Part shown: one piece after another, positions 52,481 through 60,419 of the stretch
Position numbering within the stretch: the stretch's first letter is position 1
Layout of the letters: each line of letters begins with the position of its first letter
DNA from: Halomonas sp.
GTDB lineage: Bacteria > Pseudomonadota > Gammaproteobacteria > Pseudomonadales > Halomonadaceae
Assembly (NCBI RefSeq): GCF_030457605.1
Contig: NZ_JAKDUR010000009.1
Coordinates: forward strand, 1-61,800
Length of the DNA stretch: 61,800 nt
Direction: 5' to 3'
Notes under the pieces: model-generated
Told to the model about the DNA's origin: nothing
Seen by the model: the letters and a program-made list of their open reading frames with translations, nothing else
Database searches by the model: none
Made by a program: the position numbers and the translations under genes

Positions 52481-54953
52481 GACCGGGCCTCACGTTGTCG
52501 TTGTAACGGCTGCGCTTGGCCTGGCGCAGTTGTTCGGCCACCATCAATACGCGCTCGGGCGTGGCCGGGGTATCCAGCACCGGGCAGAAGCGGTAATCGG
52601 CCATGCTCGCCAGGGCGTCGCGCAGCGCCGACCATACCGAAATACCCAGCATGAAAGGCGGCTCACCCACGGCCTTGGAGCGGTAGATGCTGGCCTGGGA
52701 GTTGGGGTGGCCTTCCATCAGCTTGACGTTGAACGTTTCAGGCAAGTCGCCAAACGCCGGAATATTGTAGGTCGAAGGTCCCACGGTGGTGAGCTGGCCG
52801 GCATCGTTCCACTTGAGCTCTTCGCTGGTCATCCAGCCCATGCCCTGGATAAAGCCGCCTTCGACCTGGCCCATATCGATGGCCGGATTCAGCGAGTCAC
52901 CGACGTCATGCAGGATGTCCACACGGCTGACGCGGTATTCGCCGGAAAGCGTATCCACTTCTACCTCGGAGACTGCAGCGCCGTGGGCGTAATAGTAAAA
53001 CGGGCGGCCGCGGCCGGTGGCGCGGTCATAATGGATCAGCGGCGTGGCGTAGAAGCCTTTTTCCGAGAGCGAAACACGCCCTATGTAGGCGGCCTGTACC
53101 AGCTCGCCCCAGGCAACACGCTGCTCGTCTTCGCCGTAACCGGAGACCAGCTCGCCGTGTTCCATGCGCATGGTTTCACGGTCGAGCCCGCCGCCTTCGA
53201 CGTCAAAGTGCGCGGCGGCAAATTCGAACAGACGATCGCGCAGCTTGCTGGCGGCGTCACGGGCGGCCATGCCGTTGAGGTCGGCGCCGCTTGAGGCCGC
53301 CGTGGGCGAGGTGTTGGGCACCTTGTCGGTACGCGTCGCGGTAATGCGCACCTGCTCAAGATCAAGCCCCAGCTCCCGGGCCACCACCTGACAGATCTTG
53401 GTATGCAGCCCCTGGCCCATTTCGGTGCCGCCGTGGTTGATCATCACGCTGCCGTCGGTATAGACGTGCAGCAAAGCGCCTGCCTGGTTGAGATGCTGGG
53501 CGGTGAACGAGATGCCGAACTTCACCGGCGTCAGCGCCAGCCCGCGCTTGATGATCGGGCTTTGGGCGTTAAAGCGGGTGATCTCCCGGCGGCGATTCCA
53601 ATAGTCGCTGCTGTCTTCCAGCTGGGAGATGACGTCGTGGAGCAGGCTGATCTGTTCCACGCGCTGGCCGTAGTGGGTCACGTTGCGCGGGGTACCGTCG
53701 GGATCGGCCTCACGATAAAGATTACGCTTGCGCACGGTGAGCGGATCTTCGCCGACGTAGCGGGCGATATCGTCCATGGCGCGTTCGATGATCATTACGC
53801 CCTGGGGGCCGCCAAAGCCGCGAAACGCGGTGTTGGACGCGGTATGGGTTTTGGCTCGCTTGCCGGTCACCCGTGCTGAACCCAGCGAATAGGCGTTGTC
53901 GGCGTGGAACATGGCGCGGTCGACCACGGCCTCGGACAGGTCGGGCGAGTAGCCGCAGTCGCCGATGACGTCGATGTCGCCGCCGCTGAGAACACCGCGC
54001 TCGTCAAAGCCCAGTTTGTAAGCGTTGTGGAAGGGGTGGCGCTTGCCGGTGCCGCGGGTGTCATCGGCCCGGGGCAGGCGAACCTTGGCCGCGCGACCGG
54101 TACGCCGGGCAAACAATGCGGCAATACAGGCCCAGGGTGACGCCTGGGTTTCCTTGCCGCCAAAGCCACCGCCCATGCGCCGGTTGGAAACGGTCACCGC
54201 GTGGAAGGGAATGTCCAGCACCTCGGCGACCAGCTTTTGGGTTTCGCTGGGGTGCTGGTTGGAGGTGTGAACGACAACACCTTCGTCTTCGGTGGGCTCG
54301 ACCAGGCACGCCTGGCCCTCCAGGTAGAAGTGCTCCTGACCGCCGACGAACTGCGTGCCTTCCAGTACGTGGAGAGCGCCGTCGAGGGCAGCCTGCCAAT
54401 CGCCGCGCTCGTGGACGTGGGTGGGGCGCACGAACTCTTCGCGCTCGGCGGCGGCCACCGGGTCAAGGCTTGCCGGCTGTTCGTCGATTTCCACGATCGC
54501 CGCTTTCACGGCCTGGCGGGCGGCCTTGTAGCTGTCGGCAGCTACCGCAAACAGATTTTGCCCGGCGTAGCTGATTTCGTCATGGGCGAAGATCGGATCG
54601 CCACCAAAGACCGGGCCGATGTCGGTATGGCCGGGAACGTCGGCCAGGCTTACGACGTCTACCACGCCCGGAAACGCTCGGACTTTCTCCAGGTCCATGC
54701 GGGTAATGCGGCCATGTGCCACCGGCGACTGGCCGACCATGACATGCAGGGTGTTCGCCGGCGTAGCAAGGTCGTCAATGTAAGCCGCACGGCCGGTCAC
54801 GTGTTTGACCGCGCTCTCGTGGGGGCGAGCGCTGCCGGCACCGCCCCGGTTGTTGACGGTGTCCCGAGCCAGCGGCTCATCGCCCTGGTAACGACGCCGC
54901 GTGGCGTCTTCGGAGCTGCGGGGGGACTGGTCGAGATCAGTGAGCGTACGCAT
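52467..54953 (-). CDS. xdhB: xanthine dehydrogenase, molybdopterin-binding subunit
   Basis: The catalytic large subunit oxidising hypoxanthine and xanthine to urate. 828 residues, slightly longer than the usual 770-790 because of an Arg/Asp-rich N-terminal extension of about 40 residues. Molybdopterin contacts are in VSNRRMGGGFGGKETQ, TAFRGFGGPQGVMIIE and HGGTEMGQGLHTKI. The catalytic Glu is in SKAVGEPPFMLG near the C-terminus. Its start overlaps the xdhA stop by 17 bases. Confidence 0.95.
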   Translation of the reverse strand: MRTLTDLDQSPRSSEDATRRRYQGDEPLARDTVNNRGGAGSARPHESAVKHVTGRAAYIDDLATPANTLHVMVGQSPVAHGRITRMDLEKVRAFPGVVDVVSLADVPGHTDIGPVFGGDPIFAHDEISYAGQNLFAVAADSYKAARQAVKAAIVEIDEQPASLDPVAAAEREEFVRPTHVHERGDWQAALDGALHVLEGTQFVGGQEHFYLEGQACLVEPTEDEGVVVHTSNQHPSETQKLVAEVLDIPFHAVTVSNRRMGGGFGGKETQASPWACIAALFARRTGRAAKVRLPRADDTRGTGKRHPFHNAYKLGFDERGVLSGGDIDVIGDCGYSPDLSEAVVDRAMFHADNAYSLGSARVTGKRAKTHTASNTAFRGFGGPQGVMIIERAMDDIARYVGEDPLTVRKRNLYREADPDGTPRNVTHYGQRVEQISLLHDVISQLEDSSDYWNRRREITRFNAQSPIIKRGLALTPVKFGISFTAQHLNQAGALLHVYTDGSVMINHGGTEMGQGLHTKICQVVARELGLDLEQVRITATRTDKVPNTSPTAASSGADLNGMAARDAASKLRDRLFEFAAAHFDVEGGGLDRETMRMEHGELVSGYGEDEQRVAWGELVQAAYIGRVSLSEKGFYATPLIHYDRATGRGRPFYYYAHGAAVSEVEVDTLSGEYRVSRVDILHDVGDSLNPAIDMGQVEGGFIQGMGWMTSEELKWNDAGQLTTVGPSTYNIPAFGDLPETFNVKLMEGHPNSQASIYRSKAVGEPPFMLGISVWSALRDALASMADYRFCPVLDTPATPERVLMVAEQLRQAKRSRYNDNVRPGHEPA

Positions 54954-56445
54954 CGAGAGTCACCTTGGTCGCGAAGTTGTTGTCGTTGTTGGCTTGGGTG
55001 TCATTGCTGGCACTACGCGACTCGGCATCAATCATCAGCCGTAGCCGTTCCAGTAGGTTGCCGGCCGCCAGCGTGCGATATTCGGCGCTGCCGCGCATGT
55101 CGGCCATGGGCGTGAGCTCCTTGGCCAGAGCGGCACGGGCATGGGCAAAGGCGGCGGCGTCCGGACGGCTGCCTTCAAGCGCCGCTTCGGTCGCGGGCAC
55201 CCGGCGGGGAATGGCTGCCATGCCGCCAAAGGCGAGACGCACATCGCGCATTACGCCGTTTTCCAGACGCCAGGCGAATGCGCCCAGTACCGCGGAAATA
55301 TCATCTTCACGGCGCTTGGACAGCTTCCATACCTTGAGGTTGTGGTCGGCTGCCGGGCGCGGCAGAAAAATCGCGGCAATGAACTCGTCGTCTTCCAGCG
55401 CGGTGTTCTTGTAGTCGAGGAAAAAGTCCTCAAGTGCCAGCTCGCGGCTGCCCCGGGGGCCATCCAGCCGCAGGCGGGCATCCAGTGCCAAAAGCGTCGG
55501 CGGGGTGTCGCCGATGGGGGAGGCGTTGGCGATGTTGCCGCCGAGCGTCGCGCGATTACGGATTTGCGACGAGGCAAAGCGGTGCATCAAATGCTCGAAT
55601 GCCGGATAGTGCTCGGCGAGTAGCGGCATCAACGCGGAGAGTGATACCGATGCGCCAATCCACCAGCCTTCATTTACTTCTTCTACTTCGGTGAGTTCGG
55701 CTACCCGGCGCACGTCGATGATATCCACGATGTCCCTGACCTGCTGGGTGGTTTCCAGCCATAGATCAGTGCCGCCGGCCACCAGCCGCGCGCCCGGGCG
55801 CTTGGCCTTGAGTTCGCGCAGCGCGGCAATATTTCGGGGCATGGCGTAGCCCGTGGCGTCGCTTTGGCGGCCGGTATCGCTTACGTCCTTGGCCAGCACT
55901 GCGACGTCTGTGCCCAGTGCTGCATTGGCGGCCCAGTCGGGCGTGGCTTTGGGGTAGTCCTGCATGGTGAGCGCGGCATCGCGGATCGGGCGATAGCCGG
56001 TGCAGCGGCACAGGTTACCGCCCAGCGCGCTTTCCAGGCGCTGCTGGGTCAGCGGAGCCGGGCGCTGGTTTTGCTCTTCGTACAAAGTGAACAGCGACAT
56101 CACGATGCCCGGCGTGCAAAAGCCGCACTGGCTGCCGTGGCATTCGACCATGGCAGCCTGAGCCGGGTGCAGGTGCGCATCGTCGGCAAGCCCTTCGACG
56201 GTAACCAGATGGCAGCCGTTAAGCTGATGCGCCGGTGTAATGCAGCTGTTGGCACTTTGGTAGTTAATCGTGCCGTTGGCGTCGGGCTCGCCGATGGCCA
56301 CGGTGCAGGCACCGCAGTCGCCGGAGGCGCAGCCTTCCTTGGTGCCTGTCTGGCCGAGCTGTTGGCGTACGAGCTCAAGAATGCTGGTATCGACGCTGAC
56401 GTTGGTCAGACGCTGGCGCTTACCGTTGAGGTAGAAATCAATCAT
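54937..56445 (-). CDS. xdhA: xanthine dehydrogenase, iron-sulfur and FAD subunit
   Basis: The electron-transfer subunit. 502 residues: an N-terminal plant-type [2Fe-2S] domain (KEGCASGDCGACTVAIG), a second [2Fe-2S] domain (HGSQCGFCTPGIVM and GNLCRCTGYRPIRDA), then an FAD domain (RLVAGGTDLWLE; ATLGGNIANASPIGD) and the C-terminal CO-dehydrogenase-flavoprotein-like part. First gene of xdhA-xdhB-xdhC-guaD. A RutR-type operator lies 70 bp upstream of its ATG. Confidence 0.95.
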   Translation of the reverse strand: MIDFYLNGKRQRLTNVSVDTSILELVRQQLGQTGTKEGCASGDCGACTVAIGEPDANGTINYQSANSCITPAHQLNGCHLVTVEGLADDAHLHPAQAAMVECHGSQCGFCTPGIVMSLFTLYEEQNQRPAPLTQQRLESALGGNLCRCTGYRPIRDAALTMQDYPKATPDWAANAALGTDVAVLAKDVSDTGRQSDATGYAMPRNIAALRELKAKRPGARLVAGGTDLWLETTQQVRDIVDIIDVRRVAELTEVEEVNEGWWIGASVSLSALMPLLAEHYPAFEHLMHRFASSQIRNRATLGGNIANASPIGDTPPTLLALDARLRLDGPRGSRELALEDFFLDYKNTALEDDEFIAAIFLPRPAADHNLKVWKLSKRREDDISAVLGAFAWRLENGVMRDVRLAFGGMAAIPRRVPATEAALEGSRPDAAAFAHARAALAKELTPMADMRGSAEYRTLAAGNLLERLRLMIDAESRSASNDTQANNDNNFATKVTLDAYAH

Positions 56446-56514
56446 GATCGGCTCCGGTTATCATTGTCGTGGCGGATTATGGTGTTGGCCGAGTGTAGGG
56501 GGACCTTTCAATTC

Positions 56515-56530
56515 TTGACCATTTGGTCAG
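56515..56530. promoter_or_regulatory. RutR-type operator between xdhA and the TetR gene
   Basis: TTGACCA-TT-TGGTCAG matches the RutR consensus TTGACCANNTGGTCAA at 13 of 14 defined bases. It is 70 bp before xdhA and 154 bp before the regulator gene, so it can control both. A related site precedes the purine permease. Confidence 0.7.
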
Positions 56531-56683
56531 CTTTATCAAGTTTTTTGCTGTGGTTCTTCAGATTAATTCTAGCGGTTTGCCCGTTGTTTGCCGGGGCTGT
56601 CTGCATGACCGAATTGCCTTGGTACCGGCTTTTCAGGCAAGCTTCAGCTTTGCCAAAGCATGTTGACGAGAAAGCGAGAACCC

Positions 56684-57373
56684 ATGGCCAAGGCCGATCC
56701 CACCAGTGAACACGAAGCCGGTGCCATCCGCCGGCGCAACGAGCAGGCGATTTTGCAGGCGGCCGAAGGCGTCTTTGCCCGCCACGGCTACCGTGGCGCC
56801 AGCCTTCAGGAGATTGCCCGGCAGGCCGGCCTGCCCAAATCCAACGTGCTGTATTACATGGGCAGCAAGCGCAAGCTTTACGTGCGCCTGCTGGAACGCA
56901 TGATGGCGCGCTGGAATGCGATTCTGGACAGCATTTCTCCCGAGGATGATCCGGTTGAGGTGATTTCAGCCTTTATCCGCGCCAAGATCCGCCTGTCCCG
57001 CAGCCACCCCGCCGGCTCGCGGCTGTTTGCCAGCGAGATTCTGGGCGGCGCGCCGTTCCTGCAGGAATATCTGCAGGGCGAGCTGCGCGACTGGGTGGAG
57101 AACCGCGCGGCGGTGTTTCGCCAGTGGGCCGAGCGCGGGCTGATGGACCCGGTGGACCCGGTATGGCTGATTTTCCTGATCTGGTCATCAACCCAGCACT
57201 ACGCCGATTTCGAGACCCAGGTGCTGGGCATTACCGGGCGCAAGACGCTGGATGACGATGATCTGGAAGATATCACCCGGTTTTTGATTCAGGTGGTGAT
57301 CAAGGGCTGCGGTATCAAACGCCCGGCTGGCGTGGAAACGCCGCCTGAGTCCATACAGGCGGCGCAGCACTGA
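56684..57373 (+). CDS. RutR-like TetR-family regulator of purine catabolism
   Basis: A 229-residue TetR-family repressor closely resembling E. coli RutR in its C-terminal ligand domain: the strings SRLFASEILGGAP and PVDPVWLIFLIWSSTQHYADFETQV parallel RutR. The N-terminal helix-turn-helix is ASLQEIARQAGLPKSNVLYYMGSK. E. coli RutR responds to uracil and thymine; here the flanking xdh-guaD operon and purine permease suggest a purine or related ligand. ATG 56684 is preferred over 56660, since conserved sequence starts soon after. It probably binds the sites at 56515-56530 and 58849-58864. Confidence 0.85.
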   Translation: MAKADPTSEHEAGAIRRRNEQAILQAAEGVFARHGYRGASLQEIARQAGLPKSNVLYYMGSKRKLYVRLLERMMARWNAILDSISPEDDPVEVISAFIRAKIRLSRSHPAGSRLFASEILGGAPFLQEYLQGELRDWVENRAAVFRQWAERGLMDPVDPVWLIFLIWSSTQHYADFETQVLGITGRKTLDDDDLEDITRFLIQVVIKGCGIKRPAGVETPPESIQAAQH

Positions 57374-57398
57374 AAGCCGGGCCTGGCGCCCTGCTGTT

Positions 57399-58772
57399 TC
57401 AGGTGGTCATGAGCATGATCACCGACAGCGCGGCGGTGATCCACATCGCCGGTTTGATCTCGACAAAGCGGCCGGTGCACACCTTGATCAGCACAAAGCT
57501 GATAAAGCCGAAGGCGATGCCCAGCGTGATCGAGTAGGTCAACGGCATCAGGATGATCGCCAGAAAGGCGGGAAAGGCCTGATCAAAGTGTTCCCAGTCG
57601 ATCTTGCTGATCGGCGCCATCATGAACAGCCCCACCATCACCAGCGCCGGCGCGGTAGCAATGGCCGGCACCAGCGACAGCAGCGGCGAAAGAAACAGGA
57701 ATGGCAGGAACAACAGCGCGATCACCAGTGCGACAAGCCCGGTGCGACCGCCCTGGGCCACGCCCGCGCCGGACTCGATAAACGTCTGCGCGGCACTGGT
57801 GCCAAGCGGTGCGGCAATCATCGAGGAAAACGCATCGACCGTCATGGAGCGCCGCAGGTTGCGCGGGTTGCCGTCTTCGTCCTTGAGGTCGGCGGACTCG
57901 GCCAGCGCCATAAAGCACGACATGGCGTCAAAGAAGTTGGTGAACAGCATCACGAAGATGAACGGCAGGTAGGCGACTTTCAGCGCGCCCATGATATCCA
58001 CCTTCATCACCGCGCTGAAATCCGGCCAGGCGGCAAGCCCCGTCCAGGCGACCATCACCTCATCGCCGCCCCACATCCGGCCCATGGGAATGGCGGCAAG
58101 CGTGGTCAGCGCAATGCCCATGACCAGCGCGCCATTAAAGCGCATGATCACGAACACCGCGGTGGCAATCAGCCCCAGAAAGAACGTCGCCAGATGTGCG
58201 TCCATGTTGCCCAGCGACACCAGGGTGGCATCGCTGCCGGTAATGAACCCGGCGTTTTGCAGCCCGATGAAGGTAATGAACAGCCCGATGCCGCAGGTGA
58301 TGGCATAGCGTAGCGACAGCGGAATCGCCTCGATGATGGCCTTGCGCACGTTGAACATGGCCAGCACGGCAAACATCACCCCTGACCAGAACACGCACCC
58401 CAGCGCTACCTCCCAGCTAAGCCCGGCCCCCAGCACCAGGGTATAGGTGAACAGCGCGTTCATGCCCATGCCCGGTGCCACGAGTATTGGGTTGCGGGCA
58501 TAAAAGGCCATGGTCAGGCTGCCCATGAAGCTGATCAGCACGGTGGCCGACAGCGCGGCGGTGAACGGGATGCCGGCATCGCTGAGGACGGCCGGGTTGA
58601 CCACGATGATGTACATACCGGCAAGGAAAGTCGCCAGGCCGGCGAGTATTTCGGTTTTTAGCGTTGAGCCGCGCTGGGTCACGTTGAAAAAGCGGTCCAG
58701 AAACGGCGGGCGGCGCGATGTATCAGCGCCGTCCATATCGGTGGAGCGAGCGGTTGTCTCGTTCATACTCAT
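57399..58772 (-). CDS. NCS2 family purine permease, AzgA-like
   Basis: An H+-coupled purine importer. 457 residues and about 12 to 14 membrane segments. The AzgA-branch mark is ILVAPGMGMNALFTYTLV (PGMGxNA). Others are IGLFITFIGLQNAGFI, the helix-8 acidic site FVMLFTNFFDAMSCFMALAE, and the helix-10 region PLGTSAAQTFIESGAGVAQGGRTG, typical of adenine/guanine/hypoxanthine carriers. Convergent with the regulator gene. Supplies guanine and hypoxanthine to GuaD and Xdh. Confidence 0.92.
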   Translation of the reverse strand: MSMNETTARSTDMDGADTSRRPPFLDRFFNVTQRGSTLKTEILAGLATFLAGMYIIVVNPAVLSDAGIPFTAALSATVLISFMGSLTMAFYARNPILVAPGMGMNALFTYTLVLGAGLSWEVALGCVFWSGVMFAVLAMFNVRKAIIEAIPLSLRYAITCGIGLFITFIGLQNAGFITGSDATLVSLGNMDAHLATFFLGLIATAVFVIMRFNGALVMGIALTTLAAIPMGRMWGGDEVMVAWTGLAAWPDFSAVMKVDIMGALKVAYLPFIFVMLFTNFFDAMSCFMALAESADLKDEDGNPRNLRRSMTVDAFSSMIAAPLGTSAAQTFIESGAGVAQGGRTGLVALVIALLFLPFLFLSPLLSLVPAIATAPALVMVGLFMMAPISKIDWEHFDQAFPAFLAIILMPLTYSITLGIAFGFISFVLIKVCTGRFVEIKPAMWITAALSVIMLMTT

Positions 58773-58848
58773 ACCCTGATTTGTTGTTGTGGCTTGAGTT
58801 GTGGTGTAGCGGCGAGAAATTGTTGCTGTCGCGTGTTGTTTTTATTTC

Positions 58849-58864
58849 CTGACCTTTCGGTCAA
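58849..58864 (-). promoter_or_regulatory. second RutR-type operator, upstream of the purine permease
   Basis: On the minus strand TTGACC-GAAA-GGTCAG matches 11 of 14 defined bases of the RutR consensus and shares the outer hexamers of the site before xdhA exactly. It is 77 bp upstream of the permease ATG. Confidence 0.6.
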
Positions 58865-58934
58865 GTCACGAGCCAAGACTAGCCGCGCGGACAAAGCCGG
58901 TCAAGGTATCCGGGGATGGATATTCAACGCAGGA

Positions 58935-59599
58935 TTATTGGCCCTTCAGCAGGCGGTCGAGCTGGCGGTAGCCGATGGCTTCGATGAAGTGCGGCTGGGT
59001 GGGCTTGGGCGCACCTTCGAGGTCGGCAAGGGTGAGTGCGACGCGCAGCACGCGGTGGTAGGCGCGTGCCGAGAGCTTGAGTTTTTCCAGCACGTCGGCC
59101 AGCCAGGCGCGTTCTTCGGCGTCCAGCGCGCAGGCAGCTTCCAGCGCTTTGCCACTGAGATGGCTGTTGAGCGCGCCGCGCTGGTACTGGCGTTCGCGGG
59201 CGGCAAGTACGCGCTCGCGCACTGCGGCAGAAGATTCGCCCTGGGTTTGCGCGGTGAGCTGCTCCGGCGGCAGTGCCGGTACTTCTACCTGTAAATCGAT
59301 GCGGTCCAGCAGTGGGCCGGAAAGCCGCGCCTGGTAGCGCTGAATCTGGCTCTGGCTGCACTGGCAGCGGGTGCGCGGGTCGCCCAAGTGCCCGCAGGGG
59401 CAGGGGTTCATCGCTGCGACCAGCTGAAAATTGGCCGGATAGCGGCGCTCGTGGCTGGCGCGTGCCAGATGGATTTCTCCGGTTTCCAGCGGCTGGCGAA
59501 GAACTTCCAGCACGTGGCGGGAAAACTCGGGTAGCTCGTCGAGAAACAGCACTCCGTGGTGGGCCAGCGAGATTTCGCCGGGTTTGGGTTTTGACCCCC
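58935..59599 (-). pseudogene. comM: comM (YifB), C-terminal part, interrupted by a transposon
   Basis: ComM is a hexameric AAA+ helicase that helps integrate DNA during natural transformation. Only the last 221 or so codons are here, from the Gly-Ser after the usual PGGGS motif onward: KPKPGEISLAHHGVLFLDELPEF (Walker B and surroundings), MNPCPCGHLGDPRTRCQC (zinc-finger-like Cys set), SGPLLDRIDLQVEVP and HRVLRVALTLADLEG. A whole ComM has about 500 residues; the N-terminal part lies beyond the transposon to the right, outside the window. The reading frame through the transposon end is accidental. Loss of ComM should lower natural transformation. Confidence 0.9.
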
Positions 59600-59733
59600 T
59601 GTCATTTTCAGCAATTGATGCGACCCTCAGCGCGTAATATCGGGCTAATATGGTAGTCTGTACAGGATTAAGTGCGACAGAATTAATAGCAATTACTGCG
59701 ACAGGCCACGTTTTATTCAATATTTGGTGCGAC
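59600..59733 (+). repeat. transposon left end with four probable TnsB-binding repeats
   Basis: Four direct copies share the core TGCGAC at 59619-59624, 59673-59678, 59697-59702 and 59728-59733. Sites 1 and 3 share the longer GCAATT-NN-TGCGAC; sites 2 and 4 keep an AT-rich 5' half. A spaced array of about 20-bp repeats inside the terminus is the known layout of Tn7-family ends. Confidence 0.75.
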
Positions 59734-59738
59734 TGCTC

Positions 59739-60419
59739 ATGCCACTGCCTACATCTGTTCGTAACATCGGCCCTACCCGACGAAGTGTGTCTGGCTACTA
59801 TGCCTTTCGCGGGGAGGAGTCTATTGCATTCGAGTCGACGCTCGAACGTGATTTCCTCATCAAGGCTGACTTTGATGTAAGCGTCCTTGGTGTGATTTCC
59901 CAGCCGTGCGAGATTCCGTTTCATCATCCCGTGACCGGTAGGCGTTACACCTACACGCCGGATTATTTGGTTTATTACCGTCTCGGTAACCGTCATTACA
60001 GGGATTACCCAAAACCTCTCCTGGTGGAGGTCAAACCACGGGAAAAGTGGCAAGCACATTGGCGTGAATGGTCGCCTAAATGGAAGGCGGCGATGCGGCA
60101 TGCTAGCAACGAGGGATGGTCTTTTAGCATTCATGATGAGAGCCGCATTCGTGATAAAACCCTGGACAACATCACTTTCTTGGCGCGTTACAAACGAATG
60201 GTGTTTCCCTCTGTTGAAAGCCAGGCAGTGCTCAACACGGTGAGGGAGATGGGGGTGGCGACCTTGGATTACCTGCTGTCTCGGCACTTCATGGGTGACA
60301 TTTACCGGGCAGAGGGAATTGCGCATTTATGGCATCTGCTGGCGACCCGGCAGCTAGATTGCGATATAGCTCAATCCTTTAGCCCTCTATCAGAGGTGTG
60401 GGTACCCGATTATGAATAA
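59739..60419 (+). CDS. tnsA: TnsA endonuclease of a Tn7-like transposon
   Basis: Cuts the 5' ends of the element during transposition, allowing cut-and-paste movement together with TnsB. 226 residues from ATG 59739. The N-terminal nuclease fold shows the catalytic set: Glu36 in FESTLERDFL, Asp75 in YTPDYLVYY and Glu97-x-Lys99 in LLVEVKPREKW (the restriction-enzyme-like E-D-ExK pattern). The C-terminal part has the winged-helix-like region that contacts TnsC. It overlaps tnsB by 8 bases. Its presence separates this element from Tn402/Tn5053 transposons, which lack TnsA. Confidence 0.9.
   Translation: MPLPTSVRNIGPTRRSVSGYYAFRGEESIAFESTLERDFLIKADFDVSVLGVISQPCEIPFHHPVTGRRYTYTPDYLVYYRLGNRHYRDYPKPLLVEVKPREKWQAHWREWSPKWKAAMRHASNEGWSFSIHDESRIRDKTLDNITFLARYKRMVFPSVESQAVLNTVREMGVATLDYLLSRHFMGDIYRAEGIAHLWHLLATRQLDCDIAQSFSPLSEVWVPDYE

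Noticed and set aside
58935-60326. A 463-residue minus-strand frame joining comM to transposon sequence
   Set aside because: Only the part up to about 59599 is comM; the rest is the reverse of the tnsA gene and transposon end. The join is accidental.
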